Shown: positions 18,545 to 27,752, counted from the first letter of the stretch. The stretch: 43,800 nt of DNA from Vagococcus lutrae (GCF_003987555.1 NZ_NGJW01000014.1:1-43800); one strand, 5' to 3'. Notes: a model not told the origin generated them from the sequence alone. A program made the numbers and translations.

Positions 18545-19330
18545 TTATACTCTATCCTTTGGCAAATAGCTTTCTGGAATAGGTTCAAAGTGACTAAATA
18601 ATGATATTTCCTGATTTAATAGATAAGTAACAAACTCTGTCATCTTTACTGTATCACAAAGTTGTGATGTCGCATCGCCTATTTTACCTTCCACAGCTAC
18701 ACCGTAATCTAAGAATGGTTGATACAACTTGTTGTATTTTTCTGACGTACTTCCATAGTGACGTCGTTGTGGCGAATCGATGACTTGTCCATTTACTTTA
18801 ACTTTCAGCGGTTGTCTTTCAATCGTCATTCGGTCGGGTACATCTACGATTTCTTCAATACCATGAATAAACGTATTACGATTATGATTAACCCCTATCA
18901 ATAAGACTTTTGCTTTTCGGTCTAACATATGGCCTATCCAACCGTTTGGCGGTGCGGGTGTATCAAAATGTTCTGCGCCTTCCGTAAAGATATCTACTTC
19001 TGACGGTTTCCCGTAGGCCGCTAGCGAATGTGTCGGATGCCACGAGCGTTTTACGCCTTCCCGATGTCGAAAAATTTCAGGCATAATCCCTATACAAGGT
19101 TGTTCTGTTTCCGGGTTAAAAATAGGGTTTTCTTCATTAATTTGTCGCCAAGTATGGGTCGGTACAAGTAACAGTCCTTCATTTAAATAGGTCATCAAAG
19201 CGTCAATTAATGTGTCAACGCCATTTTCCATAGGCCCAACGGCTTTCACTGACGTATGAACCAAAACGGTATCTGTCGGCAATAAACCAAGTTTTTCAAA
19301 ATCTTTTTTCAATGATTTAACTGTATGCAA
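18545..19330 (-). CDS. AAC(3)/YokD family N-acetyltransferase
   Basis: This 261-residue protein belongs to the antibiotic N-acetyltransferase (AAC(3)) family. Motifs include TVLVHTSVKAVG at 21-32, VPTHTW near 56-61, HPTHS at 98-102 and GWIGHMLDRKAKVLLIGV leading to NRNTFIHGIEE near 156-170. AAC(3) enzymes acetylate the 3-amino group of aminoglycosides with acetyl-CoA; the related YokD/FrbF group has other or unknown substrates. The start is a TTG at 19330 with GGGAG upstream. Base composition resembles its neighbours and no mobile element adjoins it, so it looks intrinsic rather than acquired. Resistance cannot be inferred from sequence alone. Confidence 0.85.
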   Translation of the reverse strand: MHTVKSLKKDFEKLGLLPTDTVLVHTSVKAVGPMENGVDTLIDALMTYLNEGLLLVPTHTWRQINEENPIFNPETEQPCIGIMPEIFRHREGVKRSWHPTHSLAAYGKPSEVDIFTEGAEHFDTPAPPNGWIGHMLDRKAKVLLIGVNHNRNTFIHGIEEIVDVPDRMTIERQPLKVKVNGQVIDSPQRRHYGSTSEKYNKLYQPFLDYGVAVEGKIGDATSQLCDTVKMTEFVTYLLNQEISLFSHFEPIPESYLPKDRV

Positions 19331-19376
19331 TCATTATTCGCTCCCTATCTTTATTTAATCAAACGTACGCTCTTTC

Positions 19377-20729
19377 TTAACGCGTACCGTCCGTTCCATT
19401 TCCTTTAAACCAACCTGTTTTACAATTAATTGTGACGAGATAAAAAGGCATTTCAGCTTTTGGCCATGGCTGCAATAGTGGTGACTCGGCATTCGTAGCA
19501 TATAAATCATAATATCCCTGTCCGTCACGTATTTCTTTTTTAACCAAGGTATAACCACCGTCAACAATATATCCACGACGTAAACACTCTGCAAGCACTT
19601 GCTCTTTCACTCCAGGCGCCCAAGCCCATGCATCGCTAGCATTTGGGTCGTCTTGTGGATTCACTTTTTGATTCTGAGCTTTCTCTGCTTCTAATTTCTT
19701 TCTATTTTCTTCTTCCTCTTTTTTCTTAGCTGCTTCTTGTTCTTCTTTCTTTTTAGCTTCTTGTTCATCAAAAGTTAAAATGATTTGCTTCATCGAGTCA
19801 TTTAACGACGTTTTAATCTTAGGATGCGTCACCTGTTGAACAAGTTGATTCGCTTCGTCAATCTCTTTCTTCGTTAGATTTTCTTTCGGTTGCTTATCAT
19901 CATTCATTAAGGCTTTCACAGCCTTCTGCGCTTCCTGTCTAACTTTCAATTGTAGCTTCGTTTCTTCTAACGCATGATTGATCATTTTATCAAACTCATC
20001 TTTTTCTGAATTAACTGGACGCGTTATTATTTCATCCACATTTTCTTTTAAGATTGCTTGATCGTTAAGTGTATTACCTACAATATAATTGTTTTCGTAG
20101 TACTGATTAATACTCTGTTGTTTTTTAAAGCGGTCATGAATATCGACGGACATTTTGGTCAATTCTTTTTGATACGCATCATTATCAACCGCGTCAATAC
20201 GTTTATCCGCTCTTAAAATTTTATCTTCCGTTATCCCAGCATTGAGAAAGATATGCTGTTCATCAAAGTATAGCTTTTCAAAAGCCAGTGTCGTTTTTTG
20301 ATAGGCCTGTTCAACCTTTTCAAGACGTTCGGCTTCTTTTGCGTCAGCATACTTTTTCCCTAATAATCCCGCGCCGACCAACGCTAATAAAATGACCACT
20401 ATCACGCTCCATTTGCGTGACGATTTTTTCTTTTCACGTGTGGGATGAACATTTGATTCCTTCTCTTGTTTCTCGTTTTTAGTAGTTGGCGCTTCTTTAT
20501 CACTTGGTTTTTGAGCCGTTTCATCTTTCATATCGGAAGATTTATTGGTTGATTCTTGATTATTTTCTTCATCTATATTTAATAGCTTAGCTAATTGAGG
20601 TTCACGACGGCGACGTTTTGGCGTCTCAGAAATATTCGTATGCTGATTTACTTCTCCACAATGGGGACAAGCATCTAGTGTTTCATCATACGTTTCATGA
20701 CATTTGGTACATTGAATCATTTTAGACAT
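19377..20729 (-). CDS. MapZ-family division-site protein with N-terminal zinc ribbon
   Basis: This 450-residue protein has a zinc ribbon (Cys7, Cys10, Cys21, Cys24), an acidic/basic cytoplasmic linker, one membrane helix (about 107-124) and a large external part. The external part has a helical region (about 130-330), a Glu/Lys-rich coiled stretch (about 325-350) and a C-terminal domain with WAWAPGVKEQVL, RGYIVDGGYTL and TINCKTGWFKGNG. I recognise that C-terminal domain as the second extracellular domain of MapZ/LocZ, the membrane protein that marks the division site and guides FtsZ rings in streptococci and enterococci. The zinc ribbon differs from the pneumococcal N-terminus. Family call is by recognition, without alignment. 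Confidence 0.72.
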   Translation of the reverse strand: MSKMIQCTKCHETYDETLDACPHCGEVNQHTNISETPKRRRREPQLAKLLNIDEENNQESTNKSSDMKDETAQKPSDKEAPTTKNEKQEKESNVHPTREKKKSSRKWSVIVVILLALVGAGLLGKKYADAKEAERLEKVEQAYQKTTLAFEKLYFDEQHIFLNAGITEDKILRADKRIDAVDNDAYQKELTKMSVDIHDRFKKQQSINQYYENNYIVGNTLNDQAILKENVDEIITRPVNSEKDEFDKMINHALEETKLQLKVRQEAQKAVKALMNDDKQPKENLTKKEIDEANQLVQQVTHPKIKTSLNDSMKQIILTFDEQEAKKKEEQEAAKKKEEEENRKKLEAEKAQNQKVNPQDDPNASDAWAWAPGVKEQVLAECLRRGYIVDGGYTLVKKEIRDGQGYYDLYATNAESPLLQPWPKAEMPFYLVTINCKTGWFKGNGTDGTR

Positions 20730-20826
20730 GATTTACTCTCCACTTCCTTTTTTAATCTGTGTTCTATTTTATCATAAAATGACAAGAGTGCCTATTACGA
20801 TTGTATCTCGATATGATGACAGAAAA

Positions 20827-20854
20827 AATCTGCTAGTGATATCACTAGCAGATT
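20827..20854 (-). terminator. Terminator of the 572-residue membrane protein gene
   Basis: A perfect 28-nt palindrome (14-bp arms, 20827-20840 with 20841-20854) lies just after the stop and is followed on the minus strand by a T-run. With no unpaired loop bases in the perfect form, a few central pairs must open. Confidence 0.82.
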
Positions 20855-20859
20855 CGATT

Positions 20860-22578
20860 TTATTGAATGTCAAATCCCTCTATCGAAAGGTTTGTAATAT
20901 AACCTTGCACTTCATCATCCACTAATTTTGCTGAAAAATGAACCTTATCCGTTGCTTGCAAGAATAGAGCTAATGGGTTATCCGCTTCACTGGCCGTATA
21001 GATACGATTGTCATCCAAGACAAATTTAATAATTACCCCATCACTCGTTTCAATCGGCGACGTCAAACGAACAATCTGTCCGCTTATTTCTTTCTCTGTT
21101 ACTTTAGAGGTGGCTGTAACATTACTCCGTTTTTCTCCCAGTTTTAAACGATAAACTTGCAGTGCTTTATCAACTGTATCTTCCATTGCCAAAATATCGG
21201 TATCCGTCGCGTTAACATAAGCAATTTTTTTGAAAATACCGTTTTTATCAAGCATGGAGACAACCCATGTAGGAACGCCGTCAATATTATATAGAAGAGG
21301 CATATTTCCGACTAGTTTTTTCTCTGGATAGACCAAATTTACAAGGCTGAGAAGACCCTCACTATCCATCATATTTTTCTTACTATAATAGGTTAATTCT
21401 CCTGTACGTGCATTGATATAAGAATATCCGATAGCAGAATCATCGCTATTAGATGGGGAAGTAAAATCAGTAAAGTAAAGCATCTCACCTTTTTCATTAA
21501 AAATAGGTGTCACTTCATCTTCAGTCCCGTTCGTTGTCGCAAGTTTTACTCCTTTTTTTGCAAGCTGACTGTTCAACCAACCTTCTTCATACTTACCATA
21601 TACACTATTCATCTCACTAGCCATTTCTGGAGAGATAGGCGCATCTATAAATTTTGGCACATCTTTCAAATCGTATAAAGTAACCTTGCCTGTTTCAGTA
21701 TCAAGGACAGCGATTTTCATCTTTTTATAGTTCGGGTTTTCTGAAATACCTCGAGGACGATACAAGGTTTGCACATAGTAAGCCTTACCATTGTCATCGA
21801 TTTCTAATTGTGGTACACCCATTGATTTATAGCGAGCACTTGCAAAGTAAATTTTACGAGCGGCGTCTTTAAAAAAGTAAGCACTCGGAATATACGTCAT
21901 TTCACGCTTAACCGGTACCGGTTGTTCATAAACATCCGTAGCAGACATTTTTAAATAACCTTCTGATGCACCTGCTTTTAACCATCGCCATATACCTTTA
22001 AACTCTAATGGTGCAACATACACGACGTCACCGGCTATTTTTTGAACTTGCAACTCCCCTAATTCATAAAACTGTTGATTATCAAATTGATTCATCGATT
22101 TTTTCATCTTGTTTCGCACGGTTTTTGGTGGAATCGTAACTGGCGTATCGTCTTTATCTAGCTCAGGTGTATCTTGACCCTCCACTAGCGTTAGTGTGCT
22201 ATACACATGTTTCTTACTGGCAATATCATACGTAAAAGAAGCCCCTAATAATAATACGAAGCTCCCTACTAAAATCAAAGCCAGTTTGATTGAAGAATGA
22301 TTTTTAGCTGATGAAATGACATCCGCATTTCTTTCCGCTAAATAGACTACGCCTACAGCAATAAGGCCGATGATAATGTTATGACTTAAATAATTTAATA
22401 ATGACTTACTAGGTAAGACCGTCCATATATATACCATTTGTAATAGAATAACGGCTATCGTACTGCTAATCAGCCATTTTCTCTGATTTTTATTCACCTT
22501 AAATTGTTGTTTTACGAGAAAACCAACACAGATAATAAGATACATAATACTATTCAACCCAATTTGACCTAACATCAT
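20860..22578 (-). CDS. Unidentified membrane protein with large external domain
   Basis: I do not recognise this 572-residue protein. Four hydrophobic helices fill residues 8-120 (about 8-23, 34-54, 66-82, 98-118), followed by roughly 450 residues that are probably outside the cell. That part has repeated beta-rich stretches such as GYSYINARTGELTYYS and LLYNIDGVPTWVVSM. The last 80 residues (GQIVRL through GYITNLSIEGFDI) look like an OB-fold-type small beta domain. A TTGCAG/TAATCT promoter with 17-nt spacing (minus strand, 22631-22603) and AGGAGG support a real single-gene transcript. It lies between a MapZ-family gene and murT, which hints at an envelope role only by proximity. Confidence 0.8.
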   Translation of the reverse strand: MMLGQIGLNSIMYLIICVGFLVKQQFKVNKNQRKWLISSTIAVILLQMVYIWTVLPSKSLLNYLSHNIIIGLIAVGVVYLAERNADVISSAKNHSSIKLALILVGSFVLLLGASFTYDIASKKHVYSTLTLVEGQDTPELDKDDTPVTIPPKTVRNKMKKSMNQFDNQQFYELGELQVQKIAGDVVYVAPLEFKGIWRWLKAGASEGYLKMSATDVYEQPVPVKREMTYIPSAYFFKDAARKIYFASARYKSMGVPQLEIDDNGKAYYVQTLYRPRGISENPNYKKMKIAVLDTETGKVTLYDLKDVPKFIDAPISPEMASEMNSVYGKYEEGWLNSQLAKKGVKLATTNGTEDEVTPIFNEKGEMLYFTDFTSPSNSDDSAIGYSYINARTGELTYYSKKNMMDSEGLLSLVNLVYPEKKLVGNMPLLYNIDGVPTWVVSMLDKNGIFKKIAYVNATDTDILAMEDTVDKALQVYRLKLGEKRSNVTATSKVTEKEISGQIVRLTSPIETSDGVIIKFVLDDNRIYTASEADNPLALFLQATDKVHFSAKLVDDEVQGYITNLSIEGFDIQ

Positions 22579-22690
22579 TTGACTCTCCTCCTTTATACTT
22601 TAAGATTAAAGAAATGCGCACAAAACTGCAATACATCGTAAGTCTTATTTTGGCTTTTTCTTAAGCTTCTCTTGTTTCTGTTTAAAGTTA

Positions 22691-22719
22691 TTATCATTTT
22701 ATGATGGATGTGATATGAT
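22691..22719 (+). promoter_or_regulatory. murT-gatD promoter
   Basis: A -35 TTATCA (22691-22696) and -10 TATGAT (22714-22719) are 17 nt apart with a TGn extension. The elements point toward murT. Confidence 0.65.
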
Positions 22720-22769
22720 AGACTCTGTTAAATTATTGTTTTGTGATATTTACGATCGGAGGAACTAAC

Positions 22770-24116
22770 ATGAGTATGAGAAGTCAACTCGCGATTTTAA
22801 CTGGTAAAACAACGCAGTGGGTGCTCAAAACTTTTTTTAAAGGTGGCAGCAGTTTACCAGGTAAATTGGCTTTAAAAATAGATCCGCACGTTTTAAATAA
22901 ACTCGCTCAAAATTATGAAATCATTGTTGTAACGGGTACAAATGGTAAAACTCTCACGACCGCTTTAACAGTCAATATTCTAGAGCAACAATACGGCCCA
23001 GTTCTAACTAATACTACTGGTGCGAACATGCTTCAAGGTATTGTTTCGACATTTTTAAGTCAACCAGCAGCCAAACGCGAAAAAAAATATGCTGTACTAG
23101 AAATAGATGAAGCTAGCTTAACAAAAGTTACGGAGTATTTGACCCCTTCTCTCTTTGTTTTTACTAATATATTTAGAGATCAGATGGATCGGTATGGCGA
23201 AATTTATTCTACCTATCAAATGATTGTAGATGGTGCAGCTAAGGCTCCAAATGCCCCTATTTTAGCAAATGGTGATTTACCCATCTTCAATTCTATTGAC
23301 ACTGTCAATCCTAGAGAGTATTTTGGCTTTGACCACCAAGAAGATGTAGAGCAAATGGCTCACTTTAATACAGACGGAGTCGTTTGTCCAAACTGTCATC
23401 ATATCTTACACTACAAAATGATTACATATAGCAATCAAGGTAAATATTACTGTCCACATTGCCACTTTAAGCGACCTGAATTAGATGTAAAATTAACAAG
23501 CATTAATGCGATGACCAATCAATCGGCCGCATTTACTATTGAAAATGAGCCTTATCAGATAGAAGTTGGAGGCCTATATAACGTTTATAATGCCTTAGCA
23601 GCAACCGCTGTGGGACATCACTATCATGTCTCACCAGAAAACATTCGCAAAGGATTAGCGCATGACCAAAAAGTATTTGGGCGCCAAGAAGTCATACAGA
23701 TTGAAGACAAAGAATGTACACTTGTTTTAGTTAAAAATCCTGTGGGACTTAATCAAGTCATTGACCTAATGGCATTAGCACCACAGCCTTTTTCACTCGT
23801 CCACTTACTAAACGCTAATTATGCTGATGGGATAGATATTAGTTGGATTTGGGACGGTCATTATGAAGATTTAAGTGAGATGACAATTCCTCACGTAATA
23901 ACTGGCGGTCAACGCCATGAAGATATTACCTTACGTTTAAAAGTCGCCGGATTTTCTAATGAAGATATTACCGTACGACCAGAAATTACAGAAGTGATTA
24001 AAGCAATCAAAGAATTACCAACCGAACGCGTCTTTATTTTAGCTACTTATACCGCAGTACTAGAATTACGTAAAGAACTGGCGCAACAAGGCTATCTCGA
24101 AGGAGGTATGGCGTAA
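22770..24116 (+). CDS. murT: Lipid II isoglutaminyl synthase, MurT subunit
   Basis: This 448-residue protein is MurT, a Mur-ligase-like enzyme: ATP loop VTGTNGKTLTT with GTNGKT at 56-61, Mur central domain, a four-cysteine zinc ribbon (CPNCHH and CPHCHF, about residues 207-230) characteristic of MurT, and a C-terminal DUF1727 domain. With GatD it amidates the D-glutamate of lipid II to iso-glutamine, a step important for cross-linking. I use the ATG at 22770 because GGAGG lies 7 nt upstream; an earlier in-frame ATG at 22743 lacks such a site. It overlaps gatD by one base. Confidence 0.96.
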   Translation: MSMRSQLAILTGKTTQWVLKTFFKGGSSLPGKLALKIDPHVLNKLAQNYEIIVVTGTNGKTLTTALTVNILEQQYGPVLTNTTGANMLQGIVSTFLSQPAAKREKKYAVLEIDEASLTKVTEYLTPSLFVFTNIFRDQMDRYGEIYSTYQMIVDGAAKAPNAPILANGDLPIFNSIDTVNPREYFGFDHQEDVEQMAHFNTDGVVCPNCHHILHYKMITYSNQGKYYCPHCHFKRPELDVKLTSINAMTNQSAAFTIENEPYQIEVGGLYNVYNALAATAVGHHYHVSPENIRKGLAHDQKVFGRQEVIQIEDKECTLVLVKNPVGLNQVIDLMALAPQPFSLVHLLNANYADGIDISWIWDGHYEDLSEMTIPHVITGGQRHEDITLRLKVAGFSNEDITVRPEITEVIKAIKELPTERVFILATYTAVLELRKELAQQGYLEGGMA

Positions 24117-24805
24117 TGTCACAGTACAGTTTAAACGTCTGTCATTTATATGGAAATTTATTAAATACTTATGGCGATAACGGTAATCTACTTGTTCTAG
24201 ACTATCTAGCTCGTCAAGCTAATATAGACTTTCACTCTGAAATCATTAGTATCGATGAAGAACTAGATGAAACTCAGTACGATTTGTTCTTTTTTGGTGG
24301 CGGACAAGACTTTGAGCAAACTATCGTGTCACGCGATATTCCACGTAAAGCCGAAGCCATTACGCGCTTTATTGAAAATGACGGAGTCATGTTGGCGATT
24401 TGTGGTGGTTATCAGTTATTAGGTCACTATTATATGGGCGCTGACGGTCAAAAAATTAAAGGAATCAGCGCTATTGATTATTACACTTTAAGTCAAGATA
24501 ACAACCGTTTTATTGGAGATGTTCGCATTGTCAATGAGGTCTTTAATGAAGAATATGTCGGCTTTGAAAACCATAACGGCATGACTTTCTTAGGAGAAGG
24601 GTTACAACCACTGGGTCGGGTTATTGAAGGCTACGGTAACAACGGTCAAGACCAAACAGAAGGCGTACATTACCGCAATACATTTGGTTCTTATTTCCAC
24701 GGCCCTATCTTAGCACGCAATTTGAACCTCGCTAAGCGAATATTAATCACAGCGTTAGAAAAAAAATATCAAGAGAGCTTTGAACATCTATTTCAAGACA
24801 AATAA
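24116..24805 (+). CDS. gatD: Lipid II isoglutaminyl synthase, GatD glutaminase subunit
   Basis: This 229-residue protein is a class I glutamine amidotransferase of the CobB/CobQ-like type. The nucleophile Cys96 lies in AICGGYQLLG and the catalytic His195 in SYFHGPIL. It releases ammonia from glutamine for MurT. The start overlaps the murT stop (TAATG), indicating translational coupling; AAGGAGG lies within the end of murT. Length and motifs are normal. Confidence 0.96.
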   Translation: MSQYSLNVCHLYGNLLNTYGDNGNLLVLDYLARQANIDFHSEIISIDEELDETQYDLFFFGGGQDFEQTIVSRDIPRKAEAITRFIENDGVMLAICGGYQLLGHYYMGADGQKIKGISAIDYYTLSQDNNRFIGDVRIVNEVFNEEYVGFENHNGMTFLGEGLQPLGRVIEGYGNNGQDQTEGVHYRNTFGSYFHGPILARNLNLAKRILITALEKKYQESFEHLFQDK

Positions 24806-24829
24806 AAAAGTGCCATACGGCACTTTTTT
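24804..24829. terminator. Bidirectional terminator between gatD and the second yitT-like gene
   Basis: An AAAAAGTGCC/GGCACTTTTT stem around a 4-nt loop begins at the gatD stop and ends at the stop of the convergent gene, with T-runs in both directions. Confidence 0.88.
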
Positions 24830-25710
24830 TATTTGTCTATCTGATTTTCCATTTCTGGTTCAATAAAAATATCACGAGTAAAGCCTTCACCAATGACACT
24901 CTGAGCGTCGTTAATCGTCACAAACGCTTGCGGGTCTACTTCATTGATAATCGTTTGAATTGGGATTAATTGTTCACGACTAATGACCACATATAAAATC
25001 TTTTTCGGTTCACGTTTATAATAACCCACTCCATCCATCATCGTAATACCACGACTTAACTGCGCATCAACTTCAGCAGCAATCTCTTCATACTTATCTG
25101 AAATAATCATGACCGTTTTCTTCGGATTTGATCCTTCTAAAATAAAGTCTAATAGCTTAGTCGACACACTCAACGAGATAACAGTCAGAATCATATTTTC
25201 CAAACCAATAACTATGACAGATGGGACAACGACAATCAAGTCAAAAAATAACAACGCATAGCTTGTATTCCAACCAAAATGCTTATTCATAATTTTAGCT
25301 AAAATGGCACTACCAGCTGTGGTTCCGTCACCTTTCATGATTAAGCCCATACCAACTCCCATAACAGAACCAGCTGCTATAGCTGCTACAATACCTTCTT
25401 GAGGAATGAAGCCCCAGCCTTCTGTTATTTTTAGAAAGAATGACATGACACCAATGGCATAGAATGTAAAAATAATCGTTTTTCGGTCTAAAAACTTATA
25501 ACCTAGTGTCAAAATAATCGTATTTAAAAATATATTTGTCAGAGCCGGTGAGATACCATGAGTATAATATAGAATCATCGTAACCCCAGTGACTCCCCCT
25601 TCTCCTAAATCATTAGGCAAAGCAAAAACATTCACTGCTAAAGCAAATATGAATGCTCCCACTGTCATTTTTACAAGATCCCAAAATAATCGTTTTTTAT
25701 CTATTTTCAT
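24829..25710 (-). CDS. YitT family membrane protein, second paralogue
   Basis: This 293-residue protein has the same architecture as the one at 1485-2393: about five or six membrane helices with GSVMGVGMGLIMKGDGTTAGS near residues 110-130, then a DUF2179 domain ending in the last 80 residues (GITMMDGVGYYKREPKKI). The ATG at 25710 follows GAGGAG; a GTG at 25731 in the same frame would place that ribosome site inside its coding part. Function is not known for the family. It is convergent with gatD. Confidence 0.86.
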   Translation of the reverse strand: MKIDKKRLFWDLVKMTVGAFIFALAVNVFALPNDLGEGGVTGVTMILYYTHGISPALTNIFLNTIILTLGYKFLDRKTIIFTFYAIGVMSFFLKITEGWGFIPQEGIVAAIAAGSVMGVGMGLIMKGDGTTAGSAILAKIMNKHFGWNTSYALLFFDLIVVVPSVIVIGLENMILTVISLSVSTKLLDFILEGSNPKKTVMIISDKYEEIAAEVDAQLSRGITMMDGVGYYKREPKKILYVVISREQLIPIQTIINEVDPQAFVTINDAQSVIGEGFTRDIFIEPEMENQIDK

Positions 25711-25847
25711 CTCATCACTCCTCTTCTTCACGCATAATCTACCTTACTAAAAGCTTGGCTTTTATGCAACCCTCTTTTCACAAAATATGCATGAAACGGT
25801 TATCATTTTAAGATTGACAATATAATTTCCACTATTATCACAAAATA

Positions 25848-25877
25848 AAAAAACTAGAAATTTCTTTCTAGTTTTTT
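25848..25877 (-). terminator. Terminator of the OsmC-like gene
   Basis: A CTAGAAA/TTTCTAG stem extended by A-T pairs (25848-25860 with 25865-25877) has T-runs on both strands and lies just after the OsmC-like stop codon. Confidence 0.8.
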
Positions 25878-25888
25878 CACTGAACTTT

Positions 25889-26329
25889 TTATAGAAGTGT
25901 TACATTTGTTTCAAATTCTGGACTGTTAGCAATTGTGTCGTGTACTGGACATGTGGCATTGATAAATTCAACAAACGCTGCGATTTCTTCTTCAGTATTG
26001 TCAGCATCGATGAAAAAGTTTGATGTCATTTTTGAAAAACCAATTTTAGCATCTTTATTCTTACCCATGAAACCGTCTGTGTCTAAGACACCTTCAAGTT
26101 CCACACGAATATCATTTAATTTAATCTTATGCATTCTTGCAAAAGAACGTGCCACAATAACTTTACATGCTCCTAATGAACATAATAACGCTTCCACTGG
26201 TGTCATACCTTCATCAGTACCACCAACATTCTTCGGTTCATCTAATACAAACTCAAAGTCACGCGCACGACACGCTACTTGAAGTCCTTTAATTGATTGT
26301 GTTTCTGCTTTGTAAATTTCTACTGCCAT
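25889..26329 (-). CDS. OsmC family peroxiredoxin-like protein
   Basis: This 146-residue protein is a single OsmC domain with the two separated cysteine regions of the family: Cys50 and Cys55 (LLCSLGACKVIVA) and Cys127 (INATCPVHDT). OsmC/Ohr proteins reduce organic hydroperoxides in the cytosol using a Cys pair; this one looks closer to the YhfA-type OsmC branch than to Ohr. A GGAGG site precedes the ATG. Upstream, -35 TTGCAA and an extended -10 TAAACT are visible on the minus strand, together with a TTTGCT-N8-AGCAAA inverted repeat near 26391-26412. Confidence 0.9.
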   Translation of the reverse strand: MAVEIYKAETQSIKGLQVACRARDFEFVLDEPKNVGGTDEGMTPVEALLCSLGACKVIVARSFARMHKIKLNDIRVELEGVLDTDGFMGKNKDAKIGFSKMTSNFFIDADNTEEEIAAFVEFINATCPVHDTIANSPEFETNVTLL

Positions 26330-26422
26330 CTATATGACCTCCTTCAATAATTAAGTAAAGTTTATCACAAACTAAATCGTTTGCAATAGATTTGCTCAAT
26401 TTTTAGCAAATTCTTACAAATA

Positions 26423-26448
26423 AAAAGAGCAGCTCACGCTACTCTTTT
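26423..26448 (-). terminator. Terminator of the type II NADH dehydrogenase gene
   Basis: An 11-bp stem (26423-26433 with 26438-26448) pairs fully on the minus strand with one G-U pair, followed by a T-run. It lies 6 nt after the stop codon. Confidence 0.78.
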
Positions 26449-26454
26449 CAAAAA

Positions 26455-27660
26455 TTAATGATAAAAGTCAAATTTTCCTTTTTTAAACATAACAGATGGG
26501 CTACCAACTTGTAAAAGAGACTTATCAACAATACCTTTTTTCATTGCTGAAGCGATAAATCCTTTAAAGTTTTTACCAAAGGCGTTACCAATTGCATTAT
26601 TGTTACCAATAGAAGCAACTGTTCCTTTTGATTGGTATACGAAATCTGTTAAAGGTTGATTTTTTAATGTTGCTTCAATATTATCAGCTACAACATCTGC
26701 TTGTGCTAATGCAATTTGAGCGGTTGTTGGATATGGACGTCCTGACGCCTCATCCATCACTGCACTGACATCCCCAATCATGAAGATATCTTCATGCTCT
26801 GGCACTGTCAACGTACTATTAACCATGACACGTCCACGACGCTCGTCAAAACCTGAAGCACCGATAACGCTAGAACCTCTAACGCCTGTTGTCCAAATAA
26901 TGGTATGCGCATCAACTTCTTTAAGTTCGTCATTTTGTTCATACACGACAGATGTTTCTTTGATTTCTTTAATAGGTGTTCCAACGATAAACTCAACACC
27001 ACGTTTTTCAAGAACATCCACACAGTAATCTGAAAGTTCTTCAGTAAACATTGGTAACAGTTTAGGCATCGCTTCAATACACGTAATCTTCACTTGGTTA
27101 GCTAGGAATTTATATTTATCCGCTAGCTTAGGAATACGGTTAGTAATTTCACCTAAATACTCGATACTTGTAAAGCCTGCTCCACAAACTACGACACTTA
27201 AGTCTTTTGGATCTTGACTATGTTGATAATTAGCTAAGTTTTTATCCAATTCAGCTAAAGCACGTTCAGCTGTTGGAATATTAACTAGCTCATAAGCAAA
27301 CTCATCTACACCTGGGATTCCGAAGCTTTCAGACTCAAAGCCAAGCGCAACGACTAAATAATCATAGCTAATTGTTTGACCAGAAGCCAGTTTGACTTGT
27401 TTTTGGTCCTTTTCAATTAATTCTACTGTATCTTTGACGAAACGAACTTTTTTATCATCAATTACTTCCACAACATCAAAACAAATCTTATCTGCTTTGC
27501 TTGTTCCAGCTGCTACTTCATGTAATAAAGTAGATTCATAATGGTAGTCATTTTTGTTGATTAATGTTATCTCAATATCCAAGTTCTTCTTTTGTAATTG
27601 CTTAACGGTACGCAATCCTGCATAACCAGCACCTAAGACAACAATATGTTTTTTACTCAC
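26455..27660 (-). CDS. ndh: Type II NADH dehydrogenase (NAD(P)/FAD-dependent oxidoreductase)
   Basis: This 401-residue protein has an N-terminal FAD-binding Rossmann motif (VVLGAGYAGLRTV, about residues 7-19), an NAD-binding motif near 160 (VVVCGAGFTSIEYLGE), the FAD-contact IFMIGDVSAVMD near 300, and a C-terminal amphipathic membrane-binding region. NDH-2 passes electrons from NADH to quinone without pumping protons. The start is the GTG at 27660 with AGGAGG 7 nt upstream; the open frame extends further upstream through a promoter-like region, which I exclude. No cytochrome genes are in the window. Confidence 0.9.
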   Translation of the reverse strand: MSKKHIVVLGAGYAGLRTVKQLQKKNLDIEITLINKNDYHYESTLLHEVAAGTSKADKICFDVVEVIDDKKVRFVKDTVELIEKDQKQVKLASGQTISYDYLVVALGFESESFGIPGVDEFAYELVNIPTAERALAELDKNLANYQHSQDPKDLSVVVCGAGFTSIEYLGEITNRIPKLADKYKFLANQVKITCIEAMPKLLPMFTEELSDYCVDVLEKRGVEFIVGTPIKEIKETSVVYEQNDELKEVDAHTIIWTTGVRGSSVIGASGFDERRGRVMVNSTLTVPEHEDIFMIGDVSAVMDEASGRPYPTTAQIALAQADVVADNIEATLKNQPLTDFVYQSKGTVASIGNNNAIGNAFGKNFKGFIASAMKKGIVDKSLLQVGSPSVMFKKGKFDFYH

Positions 27661-27711
27661 AATGATTCCTCCTAAATTTAAACACTTAACTCTTAAAAAT
27701 ATAATATAAAT

Positions 27712-27752
27712 AGAATATAATATCGCTTCACATATTGTAACGCATTTTACAA
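27712..27752 (-). promoter_or_regulatory. ndh promoter with inverted repeat
   Basis: On the minus strand a -35 TTACAA (27740-27735) and -10 TATTCT (27717-27712) are 17 nt apart. The -35 forms one arm of a perfect inverted repeat TTGTAA-N6-TTACAA (27735-27752). A second palindrome, AGAACA-N-TGTTCT, lies just upstream at 27757-27769. These look like operator sites for unknown regulators. Confidence 0.55.

Noticed and set aside
20728-20925. Possible small gene on the plus strand between mapZ-like and the next gene
   Set aside because: It runs through the palindromic terminator and into the antisense of the next gene, with no convincing ribosome site.
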